From Acidobacteriota bacterium (GTDB lineage: Bacteria; Acidobacteriota; Vicinamibacteria; Marinacidobacterales; Marinacidobacteraceae): a stretch of 39,353 nucleotides of DNA. A program made the translations under genes and the position numbers. Shown piece by piece: positions 32,910 through 39,353 of this stretch. Location: contig JAPPGX010000127.1 in assembly GCA_028877265.1 (NCBI GenBank), positions 1 to 39,353 on the forward strand. The letters are read 5' to 3'. The notes below the pieces were generated by a model that was given only the letters and a program-made list of their open reading frames with translations, made no database searches and had not been told where the DNA came from. Within the stretch, counting starts at the first letter, position 1. Each line of letters opens with the position of its first letter.

Positions 32910-33337
32910 GGTACTGGGATCCCTCCGCGCTGGTCCCTCTGATCGTCTCCCAACCAGACAGCCATCTCGTACGCGAGTGGCTGGCGGAAGACGATCAGAT
33001 CGTCACCTGGGTGTGGACGGGAACCGAGATCGTGAGCGCCATCGAACGGCTGACGCGGGAGGGCAAGATCTCCCGTCAGCAACGCCGGGCCGCTCTCGAG
33101 GAGTTCGGCGACCTGTCGAACCAGTGGGACGAGGTGACGGACGCTGTCGCGGTGCGTGCCCGCGCTCTGGGCGTCCTCGCGAGGCATCCGGTTCGGGCCG
33201 CCGATGCGGGCCAACTCGCGGCCGCGATGCTGATTCAGGAACAACTCACCTTCCCACTCTCGTTCATGTGTCTTGATCGGCGGCTCGCGCTGGCGGCCGA
33301 GCGGGAGGGGCTGCGGATTCCGACAGAGATCGACTGA
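32906..33337 (+). CDS. PIN-domain toxin ribonuclease (VapC-like)
   Basis: 143 aa PIN domain. Acidic residues expected at the metal site are visible: Asp5 (YWDPSALVPL), Glu in WTGTEIVSAIERL, Asp in AADAGQLAAAMLIQE, and Asp in FMCLDRRLALAAEREGL. The family cleaves tRNA or rRNA when freed from antitoxin. GTG 32906 overlaps the antitoxin stop, giving coupled translation. It ends 72 nt before ctaA. That gap has no clear terminator, so read-through into ctaA is possible. Confidence 0.9.
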   Translation: MRYWDPSALVPLIVSQPDSHLVREWLAEDDQIVTWVWTGTEIVSAIERLTREGKISRQQRRAALEEFGDLSNQWDEVTDAVAVRARALGVLARHPVRAADAGQLAAAMLIQEQLTFPLSFMCLDRRLALAAEREGLRIPTEID

Positions 33338-33409
33338 CGCTCGCTTCCCGATCCCGGCGGGCAGTGCTCGGTCCAAGGGACGTCCCCGCTATCGTTTCGC
33401 CGTTTCGGC

Positions 33410-34339
33410 ATGATGAGAGATTCGGTCGCGGCAGGGATGCGCTGGCGGCACCGGTTCACCGTCCTGACGGCGCTGTCCACCCTCCTGCTCATGGGGTGGG
33501 GCGCCTTCGTGACCAGCATCGAGGCCGGCCTCGCCGTCCCCGACTGGCCGTCGTCCTACGACTCCTACGACCCCTTCAATCCCTGGCCGGGGTGGTGGCG
33601 GGTCACGCCGCTCCTCGCCGAGCACGGCCATCGGCTGCTCGGGATGCTGGTCGGATTCCTGACCACCATCCTCGCCGTCTGGACGTGGTTCGCGGAGTCC
33701 CGGCGTTGGCTCCGCTGGCTCGCCCTCGGCGCGTTGGCCCTCGTGTCCTTGCAGGGCCTGCTGGGCGGGCTCCGGGTGGTGTGGCTGTCGCTGGACCTGG
33801 CGGTCGTCCACGCCGCGACGGCGCAACTCTTTCTCGGGCTGATCGTGGCGCTGGCGGCGTTTACCTCGAAGTGGTGGCTGAGCGTGGATGCCGCGAGGGA
33901 CGGTCCCCGCGACCAACGCCTCTGGCGGCTCGCCCTCGCGGCCCCCGCCGCCGTCTGGCTCCAGATCATCCTCGGCGCCCTGCTCCGCCATCCCGGCACC
34001 GGGATCCATCCGTGGCTCGTCGGATTCCACATCGGCGGGGCCGTCCTGGTGGCCGCCGTGGTGGCGGCCTTTCTGCTCCGGGTCTGGAATGGGTACCGGA
34101 ACTCGCGGGTGCTGCACCGGGGGGCGTGGGTGCTCGCCGGCCTGGTGGATCTGCAACTGATCCTCGGGCTGACTGCCTACCTGGTCACCCTCGACGACGC
34201 CGGGATGCTCCAGCCGAGCAACGTGCAGGTGGTGGTGAACACCTCGCACGCGGTGATCGGCGCGCTGCTGATGGCGGGTGCGGTGCTGGCCGCGCTCGGC
34301 ACCCACTGCTGGGGCCGGAAACCGGCCGCCTCCGGCTGA
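33410..34339 (+). CDS. ctaA: Heme A synthase (COX15/CtaA)
   Basis: 309 aa with about eight TM helices. The hallmark four His-bearing segments are visible: EHGHRLLG (about residue 69), VVHAATAQLFLG, GFHIGGAV and NTSHAVIGALL. They would ligate heme b and o in the two four-helix halves. The early FVTSIEAGLAVPDWPSSYDS is typical. The enzyme oxidises the C8 methyl of heme O to give heme A for aa3-type oxidases. ATG 33410 or the next codon ATG 33413 are both usable. TATCGT lies at 33390-33395. ctaB follows after 3 nt. Confidence 0.92.
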   Translation: MMRDSVAAGMRWRHRFTVLTALSTLLLMGWGAFVTSIEAGLAVPDWPSSYDSYDPFNPWPGWWRVTPLLAEHGHRLLGMLVGFLTTILAVWTWFAESRRWLRWLALGALALVSLQGLLGGLRVVWLSLDLAVVHAATAQLFLGLIVALAAFTSKWWLSVDAARDGPRDQRLWRLALAAPAAVWLQIILGALLRHPGTGIHPWLVGFHIGGAVLVAAVVAAFLLRVWNGYRNSRVLHRGAWVLAGLVDLQLILGLTAYLVTLDDAGMLQPSNVQVVVNTSHAVIGALLMAGAVLAALGTHCWGRKPAASG

Positions 34340-34342
34340 CCC

Positions 34343-35209
34343 GTGCGACCGAATCTCACCCCGTACCTCGAACTCACGAAGCCCGAGATCGCGCTGGTCG
34401 TCGCGCTGTCGTCGGCGGGAGGCTTCGTGCTGGCGCCGGCGGAGTTCTTCGGCTGGAGCCGGCTCCTCCTGCTCCTCCTCGGCGTCACGCTCGCCAGCGG
34501 GGGCGCCGGCGCCCTGAACCACTGGATCGAACGGGAGGAGGACGCCGGCATGCGCCGGACGCGGGGGCGCCCGCTGCCGTCGGGCCGCCTCGCACCGGGG
34601 GCGGCGCTCGGTAGCGGGGTCGGGCTCGCGGCGGCGGGGATCGGGGTCCTCGGACTGGCCGTCAACCCGCTGACCGGGGGCCTGACGCTCCTGACCGTCC
34701 TCCTCTACGTCTTCGTTTACACGCCCCTGAAGCGCCGGACCCACTGGAACACCCTCGTGGGCACGGTCCCGGGCGCCCTGCCGGCGCTCTGCGGCTGGAC
34801 CGCGGCCACCGGGTCCGCGGACTGGGGCGGCGTCGCGATGTTCTCGATCCTCGTCGCCTGGCAGATGGCGCATTTCCTGCCGCTCGCCTGGATGTACCGC
34901 GAGGACTACGGGCAGGGGGGCTTCGTGATGCTCCCGGCGGTGGATCCCGCGGGACGCTCGACGGTGCGGCAGACCCTGTTCTTCACGGTGCTGCTCGCCG
35001 CCCTGAGCCTCTGGCCCGTCGCGCTGTCGCTGGCGGGATGGATCTACTTCGTCGGCGCCGCGGCGCTCGCGATCTGGTTCATGACCGCGGCCGCCGAGTT
35101 CCGCTGGAGCCGGGGGAAGCCCGACGCGCGGCGGGTGCTGAAGGCGTCCATCGCCTACGTGCCCGCCCTGATCGCGGTGCTGGTGGTGGACCGCGTGGTG
35201 CTCGGCTGA
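34343..35209 (+). CDS. ctaB: Protoheme IX farnesyltransferase (heme O synthase, CtaB)
   Basis: 288 aa UbiA-family membrane prenyltransferase. TM1 start LTKPEIALVVALSSAGG. The first Asp-rich site is NHWIEREEDAGMRRTRGRPL (about residues 59-78); the family NxxxDxxxD is here N59-E63-D67, a conservative Asp-to-Glu change. YTPLKRRTHWNTLVG and the later AHFLPLAWMYREDY are characteristic. It adds farnesyl to heme b, giving heme O, the substrate of the adjacent CtaA. The start is GTG 34343, 3 nt after ctaA. No oxidase subunit genes lie in the window. The stop is only 6 nt from the convergent dehalogenase stop. Confidence 0.93.
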   Translation: MRPNLTPYLELTKPEIALVVALSSAGGFVLAPAEFFGWSRLLLLLLGVTLASGGAGALNHWIEREEDAGMRRTRGRPLPSGRLAPGAALGSGVGLAAAGIGVLGLAVNPLTGGLTLLTVLLYVFVYTPLKRRTHWNTLVGTVPGALPALCGWTAATGSADWGGVAMFSILVAWQMAHFLPLAWMYREDYGQGGFVMLPAVDPAGRSTVRQTLFFTVLLAALSLWPVALSLAGWIYFVGAAALAIWFMTAAAEFRWSRGKPDARRVLKASIAYVPALIAVLVVDRVVLG

Positions 35210-35215
35210 TCGACC

Positions 35216-35950
35216 CTACTTCGCTTCCGCAGAGACCGCCTCGGCCATCTCCCCCAGCGTGAAGAACACGAAGTCGAGCCGCGGCATGGTGGCGACCTTC
35301 GCGGTCGCGCCCCAGCCTCCACCCTCCGAGAGCCGCTGACGGTCGATCCAGGCGCTCGCGAGGCCGAACCGGTTCGCCGGGACGTGGTCGTGGTGGAGGC
35401 TCTGCGCGGTGTGCAGGACCTCACCCCGCTCCAGCCCGAAGTCCGATTTCAGGTGGTCGATCAGGTACTCGAAGTTCACGTCCGACGGCTTGTAGGAGCC
35501 GATGTCCTCGGCGGTGTAGAAGGCGTCGAACTCCACGCCGAGCGTGCGGGCGGAGGCGGCGATGCCGTCCCGGTGAACGTTCGAGAGGATCACGAGGCGG
35601 AAGTGGCGTTTCAGGATCTGGAGGGCCGCCGCGCTGTCGGGGAACGCCGGCCACCGGGGCACGGAGTTCCCGAAACCGGCGTCGAGCTCCGGGTCGGTCC
35701 GCAGGCCGAAGCTCCCCGCCAGGTCCCGGTGCACGCGGGTGAGGAGGTCCGGGTAGGGAAGGTCCGGAGTGGCGTGCTCGTGCTGCCCCTCGAAGCGCGC
35801 GAAGGCGCGGAGGGCCTCGCCGCGCGTGAGTCCCGCGGCGCCGTTCGACCGGATGACCGGCTGCAGCGCCTCCCAGATCCCCGCCTCCCAGTCGATCAGG
35901 GTCCCGTAGCAGTCGAAGGTGAGGACCCGGTAGTCGGTCAGGCGCGCCAT
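35216..35950 (-). CDS. Haloacid dehalogenase, type II (HAD superfamily)
   Basis: 244 aa. Motif I is LTFDCYGTLIDWE with nucleophile Asp13. Motif II is ILSNVHRDG, the motif III Lys is in IGSYKPS, and the acidic/His end is QSLHHDHVPANRFGLASAWIDR. This matches L-2-haloacid dehalogenase-type HADs, which hydrolyse C-halogen bonds through an aspartyl ester, although many homologues act on phosphates. The start ATG 35950 is set by the domain start; a longer upstream frame is low complexity. It is on the same strand as the racemase upstream, 76 nt away. Confidence 0.88.
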   Translation of the reverse strand: MARLTDYRVLTFDCYGTLIDWEAGIWEALQPVIRSNGAAGLTRGEALRAFARFEGQHEHATPDLPYPDLLTRVHRDLAGSFGLRTDPELDAGFGNSVPRWPAFPDSAAALQILKRHFRLVILSNVHRDGIAASARTLGVEFDAFYTAEDIGSYKPSDVNFEYLIDHLKSDFGLERGEVLHTAQSLHHDHVPANRFGLASAWIDRQRLSEGGGWGATAKVATMPRLDFVFFTLGEMAEAVSAEAK

Positions 35951-36026
35951 TTCGTCGTCCCCGATGGTCCCGAACGTCGCCGTGGCGGGGATTGTTCCGT
36001 TCGAGGCGGAGGGCCGGAAGACTCGT

Positions 36027-37229
36027 TCAGGAGACGAGTCGCCGCGGCAGCGTGGGGTTGAGGTGCATGACCAGGTCGTAGACCGAAGCGCCGGAAGCCG
36101 CGCTCGCGTCCTCGGGCCGCGAACCGTCCTGCCAGTCGAAATAGGTGGCGACGTCACCCGCCTCCACGGTCTTTTCCGGGCCGATCTCGACGATCGTGTG
36201 GCTTGCGGACACGCTGGCGATGATGGGGTACCGGGTTCCTCCGATGCGTACCCAGCCCCCCTGCGCCGCTACCCGGGGCACCCCGTCGACGTGACCCGCC
36301 GGGATGGTGGCGATCCAGACGTTCCGCTCTGCCCGGTAAGCCGCCTCGTACCCGGCGGTGTCGCCCTCTCGCAGGTGTTTCACGAGCGCCACCCGCGCCT
36401 TCAGGCTCATGGACGGCCGCAGGTCGAGCAGACCCAGCTCGCGGAACCTCTGGGTCGAGTACTGACCGAAGAGCGCCATGCCGGGCCGGACCGCATCGAG
36501 GTATGCCGGTGGATTGTCGAACAGGCCGTAACTCGAGGCCGCGTGCCGCTGGCCGATGGCCACACCGCCCGCGGCGAGCGTGTCCTCGACCTGCCGGAAT
36601 CGCCGCAGTTGGAGCTTTTCGAAGTCGGGATCCTCGTTCAGCGTGGTCATCGTGCCGGCGAGGTTCACTCCGTCGCGTCCGGCGAGGTCGGCGATCAGTC
36701 CGGGTGCATGCCGGTAAGGGATGCCGACCCGGCCCATCCCGGTGTCCACGCACACCTGCACCGGGATCGCTGTCTGCCGCCTCGCCGCCAGCCGGTCCAG
36801 CGCGTCGCCCGCCTCCGTATAGACCATTGGCGTGACGTCACGCATCACGGCCTCTTCCAGGTCTCGCTCATCGAAGGGACCCATCAGCAGGACCGGTTTG
36901 ACGATTCCGGCCTCGCGGAGCTCGAGGGCCTCGCTCAGCTTTACCACCGCCATGCCGATCACGGCGGCCTCGGATTCGAGGATCCGGGCCATGTTGAGGA
37001 GGCCCATGCCGTACGCGTTGTTCTTGATGACCGCCAGGATGGGACGGCGTTCGACGAGGCGGCTCACCTCCCGGACGTTGTGCCGGACGTGGTCGGCCCG
37101 GATCTCGATCCACGGATCGAAACTGGAATGGCGGGCGGTAGCCTGAGCCGCGGCGCGGGCGTTTCCGGCCCATCCCAGCGCCGCGGGCGCCAGCGCCGAC
37201 CGCAACACGGTGCGTCGGGAAAACTTCAT
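36027..37229 (-). CDS. Exported alanine racemase family protein
   Basis: 400 aa. The N-terminus MKFSRRTVLRSALAPAALGW is a twin-arginine-type signal with cleavage near ARAAA. The PLP-barrel domain starts about residue 35: PLP Lys69 in ILAVIKNNAYGMG, VCVDTGMGRVG, and RHAASSYGLFDNP. The second-domain Tyr is probably in GDTAGYEAAYRAE. The C-terminus is FDWQDGSRPEDA. Secreted members of this family include broad-spectrum racemases that make D-amino acids in the periplasm. Tat export is consistent with a PLP enzyme folded in the cytoplasm. TACAGT ends 7 nt before the ATG. It diverges from an amino-acid permease gene across 93 nt. Confidence 0.88.
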   Translation of the reverse strand: MKFSRRTVLRSALAPAALGWAGNARAAAQATARHSSFDPWIEIRADHVRHNVREVSRLVERRPILAVIKNNAYGMGLLNMARILESEAAVIGMAVVKLSEALELREAGIVKPVLLMGPFDERDLEEAVMRDVTPMVYTEAGDALDRLAARRQTAIPVQVCVDTGMGRVGIPYRHAPGLIADLAGRDGVNLAGTMTTLNEDPDFEKLQLRRFRQVEDTLAAGGVAIGQRHAASSYGLFDNPPAYLDAVRPGMALFGQYSTQRFRELGLLDLRPSMSLKARVALVKHLREGDTAGYEAAYRAERNVWIATIPAGHVDGVPRVAAQGGWVRIGGTRYPIIASVSASHTIVEIGPEKTVEAGDVATYFDWQDGSRPEDASAASGASVYDLVMHLNPTLPRRLVS

Positions 37230-37236
37230 GGTGGCA

Positions 37237-37266
37237 ACTGTATGGACTCGTGGAGGGCTCAACCAA
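37237..37266 (-). promoter_or_regulatory. Promoter of the exported racemase gene
   Basis: Minus strand: -35-like TTGGTT (37266-37261), 18-nt spacer, -10 TACAGT (37242-37237), then 7 nt to ATG 37229. No SD, so a leaderless message is predicted. Confidence 0.45.
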
Positions 37267-37322
37267 TGCCCCACACCCGGATAATCCGGCCTGCCGCGAC
37301 CGTCGTCCGGTGGACCTGACCC

Positions 37323-38744
37323 TTGCCTGACCACCTCCTGAGCCAGCGTCCTCGACTCCGGCCGGTCCTCGCGCCGCTTCACGTCGGCTCGCTGGCCCTC
37401 GGCTGCGTCATCGGCTTCGGCTGTTTCATCCTCGCAGGCGACTTCCTCGAGACCGCCGGACCGCTCGGCGCGGCGCTGGGAATCGCGCTCGGCGGGCTGG
37501 CGATGATCGTGATCGCCCGCAGCTACGGCCGCATGGTCCGCACCTTTCCGGTGGCGGGGGCCGAATTCGCCTATGCCTACCGGGCCGCCGGCCGGCATCA
37601 CGCGGTGATCTGCGGCTGGTTCCTTGCCCTCGGCTATCTGAGCATCGTGCCGCTCAACGCGACCGCGCTCGCCGTCCTCGGCAAGTTCCTCGCGCCGGAG
37701 TTGTTCGCCCGCGGCTACCTCTACACGGTCGCCGGATTCGAGGTGTTCGCCGGGGAGGTCGGGCTCGCGGCGTTCACGGTGGTTGCCGTCGGGTTCCTTC
37801 ACTCCCGGGGCGTGCAGGGGGTCGGCAGAGCGCAGGCGGTCCTGACCGGCCTCATGGTGGTGGCGGTGGCGCTGGTGGGGTTCGGGGCGCTCACCGGTCC
37901 CGGCGCCAGCGCGGCCAACTGGGAGCCCTGGTTCGCGCCCGGCCGGCCGGCCTGGACCGGCGTCCTCGCGATGCTCGCGATCTCGCCCTGGCTCTACGTC
38001 GGGTTCGACACCCTGCCGCAGGCCGCCGAGGAGTTCGCGTTCCCGGCCGGCAAGGCGTTCCGGCTGATGGCGGTGGCGATCCTGGCCGGTGCCGGGATGT
38101 ACGTGATCGTCCTGCTGGCCACCGGGGTGGTCCTGCCCTGGCGCGAGCTTACGGCCGGCGAGTCCGTCTGGCCGACCGGCGCCACGGTGCGGGCGAGCCT
38201 GGGAACGGCGGGAGTGGCCATCCTGAGCGTCGCCGTCGTCACGGCCGTCTTCACCGGCATCAACGGTTTCTTCATGGCGAGCAGCCGCCTCCTGTTCAGC
38301 ATGGGGCGGGCGCGGCTGCTGCCGGCCTGGTTCGGGAGCATCGATCCGGCCCGCGGCACGCCGCGGAACGCGCTGGCGTTCACCGGGGCGGTTTCGCTGC
38401 TCGCGCCCTGGTTCGGCCGCGAGGTCATCGTCTGGGTGGTGGACATGGCCGCGGTCGGCACCGCCTGCGGCTACCTGTACACCTGCCTCGCCGCCTTCGC
38501 AGTGGCGCGCCGCCGAAGGGAACGGTGGGAAGCGGTGCTCGGTGCGCTTCTTTCGGCGGGGTTTCTGGTCCTCCTCTGCGTTCCCGGGATGCCCGGGTTC
38601 ATGGCGCTGCCCTCCTGGATCGCCCTGGCCGGCTGGATCGCGCTCGGCGCGCTGTTCTACTTCCGGCGCGCCCGCGAGTTCGCGGCGATCCCCGACGCCG
38701 AACTGGACAGACTGATCCTCGGGGCTTCACGGGAACGTTCGTAG
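37323..38744 (+). CDS. APC family amino-acid permease
   Basis: 473 aa with about 12 TM helices. The APC-fold TM1 region is GSLALGCVIGFGCFILAGDF. The motif IARSYGRMVRTFPVAGAEFAYAYRAAGR is characteristic, and the central SPWLYVGFDTLPQAAEEF corresponds to the conserved GFD/E-E(F/Y) helix. Substrate is not readable. Its position divergent from an exported amino-acid racemase suggests it moves the racemised amino acid. The start is uncertain: TTG at 37323 gives MPDHLLSQ and has no good SD. The first hydrophobic helix begins about residue 22, so the true start may be slightly downstream. The C-terminus is cytosolic and polar. Confidence 0.85.
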   Translation: MPDHLLSQRPRLRPVLAPLHVGSLALGCVIGFGCFILAGDFLETAGPLGAALGIALGGLAMIVIARSYGRMVRTFPVAGAEFAYAYRAAGRHHAVICGWFLALGYLSIVPLNATALAVLGKFLAPELFARGYLYTVAGFEVFAGEVGLAAFTVVAVGFLHSRGVQGVGRAQAVLTGLMVVAVALVGFGALTGPGASAANWEPWFAPGRPAWTGVLAMLAISPWLYVGFDTLPQAAEEFAFPAGKAFRLMAVAILAGAGMYVIVLLATGVVLPWRELTAGESVWPTGATVRASLGTAGVAILSVAVVTAVFTGINGFFMASSRLLFSMGRARLLPAWFGSIDPARGTPRNALAFTGAVSLLAPWFGREVIVWVVDMAAVGTACGYLYTCLAAFAVARRRRERWEAVLGALLSAGFLVLLCVPGMPGFMALPSWIALAGWIALGALFYFRRAREFAAIPDAELDRLILGASRERS

Positions 38745-38886
38745 CGGCGCTCATTCGCAGTCGTAGTTACCAAAAGACCCGGTTTTCTGGAAAGTACACC
38801 TGCGTTTCTCCGCAAAAGCGCCCGCTGGGTCAACCTCATCGAGCGCGCCCGGGACTCCCGGAAGACCGTTCCGAAGCCGCCGGGGC

Positions 38887-39353
38887 TCAGTTGGCCGCGT
38901 CGATCGCCTGGTAGACGAGCGCGCGGAACTTCGCGTGGTCGTCCAGGTTGCCGGCGGGGATCAGTTGCGCCAGGTAGACGACGACCAGTTCCTCCTTGGG
39001 GTCCACCCAGTAGCTCGAGTGGTAGGCCCCGCCCCACCCGTAGAGGCCCTCGGAGCCGGGCACGCCGTGGGCGCCCACGTCCTCCACCACCCGGAAGCCG
39101 AGCCCGAACCCGACGCCGCGTTCCGCGCCGAACACCGCGCTGGCGTCGTTCAGGTCCCGGACCAGCAGCCCACCGAGGTGATCCACGGTCATGAGCTCCA
39201 CGCTTTTCGGGGAAAGGAGGCGGGCGTCGCCCACCCTGCCGCCGTTCAGCAGCATCTGGAGGAACCGCCCGTAGTCCGAGGCCGTCGAGAGGAGTCCGGC
39301 GGTAAGCGTTCGGTCGTGGGTGTATGAGAAGGGGTTGGTACTGGTAACGAGTC
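38887..39353 (-). CDS. Beta-lactamase-fold serine hydrolase, C-terminal part (5' cut by window edge)
   Basis: The frame is open to the right edge, so only the last ~155 codons are seen. [22 protein letters not shown] is the typical helix of family C serine hydrolases. GLGFRVV is followed by [15 protein letters not shown], where GWGG stands in the usual HGG position. YLAQLIPA ends the fold. The SxxK and YxN motifs would lie beyond the window. It is convergent with the permease gene, separated by 142 nt that are richer in A+T and hold no gene I can recognise. No signal peptide can be assessed. Confidence 0.82.
   Translation of the reverse strand, partial: LVTSTNPFSYTHDRTLTAGLLSTASDYGRFLQMLLNGGRVGDARLLSPKSVELMTVDHLGGLLVRDLNDASAVFGAERGVGFGLGFRVVEDVGAHGVPGSEGLYGWGGAYHSSYWVDPKEELVVVYLAQLIPAGNLDDHAKFRALVYQAIDAAN

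Noticed and set aside
38745..38886. Possible relic gene or terminator after the permease
   Set aside because: The 142-nt gap is richer in A+T than the surroundings but has no clean hairpin, repeat or coding similarity that I can support.

Overview
The window is about 39 kb of very GC-rich (roughly 70% by eye) bacterial chromosome. It is densely packed, and many genes overlap by 4 nt (ATGA, GTGA or TTGA junctions). A GWxTD-type secreted protein, an Oar-like TonB receptor with an N-terminal carboxypeptidase-regulatory-like domain, a giant Asp-box (VPS10/BNR-like) exoprotein, and several exported peptidases and serine hydrolases all point to Acidobacteriota or a close relative such as Gemmatimonadota. 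The phylum is an inference. I see no rRNA, tRNA, CRISPR array or intact insertion sequence.

Layout. (1) 1-988: left-edge remnant of a DUF4338 (DruA-like) gene, followed by sequence without an intact gene that carries a 21-nt mirror repeat and a hairpin. (2) 989-4817, minus: tightly coupled operon ccmC, ccmD-like, SDR, sodium-coupled symporter, degenerate Ldh2-family protein. (3) 4864-9005: dienelactone hydrolase, small secreted protein, GWxTD protein, a VapBC module with an RHH antitoxin, and a Cys-rich secreted protein. (4) 9364-25260, plus: eight co-directional genes for a TonB receptor, an exported TldD-like protease, its TldE partner, a lipocalin-like lipoprotein, an Asp-box protein, an M14 carboxypeptidase with a duplicated N-terminal module, a beta-lactamase-fold hydrolase and a YdeI-like protein. 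This looks like a surface system for capturing and degrading peptides. (5) 25381-32023, minus: LysE exporter, SDR, ERG4/ERG24-type sterol reductase homologue, DUF1214 protein, PAPS-type sulfotransferase, SDR and SRPBCC protein. This is a candidate lipid or isoprenoid modification and sulfation cluster, interrupted by a 240-nt repeat-bearing segment. (6) 32081-35209, plus: DinB, a second TA module (Phd-type antitoxin plus PIN toxin), and heme A synthesis genes ctaA and ctaB. (7) 35216-39353: haloacid dehalogenase, a Tat-type exported alanine racemase homologue divergent from an APC amino-acid permease, and a right-edge fragment of a beta-lactamase-fold hydrolase.

Regulatory themes. At least six starts lack a Shine-Dalgarno but have a TANNNT hexamer ending 6-7 nt upstream, which suggests leaderless transcripts. 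Genes inside the large plus-strand operon have clear SD sequences instead. Convergent gene pairs are separated by stable GC hairpins, two of which are copies of one two-hairpin repeat with compensatory changes.

The most interesting units are the exported TldD/TldE peptidase operon (region 4) and the sterol-reductase/sulfotransferase cluster (region 5).
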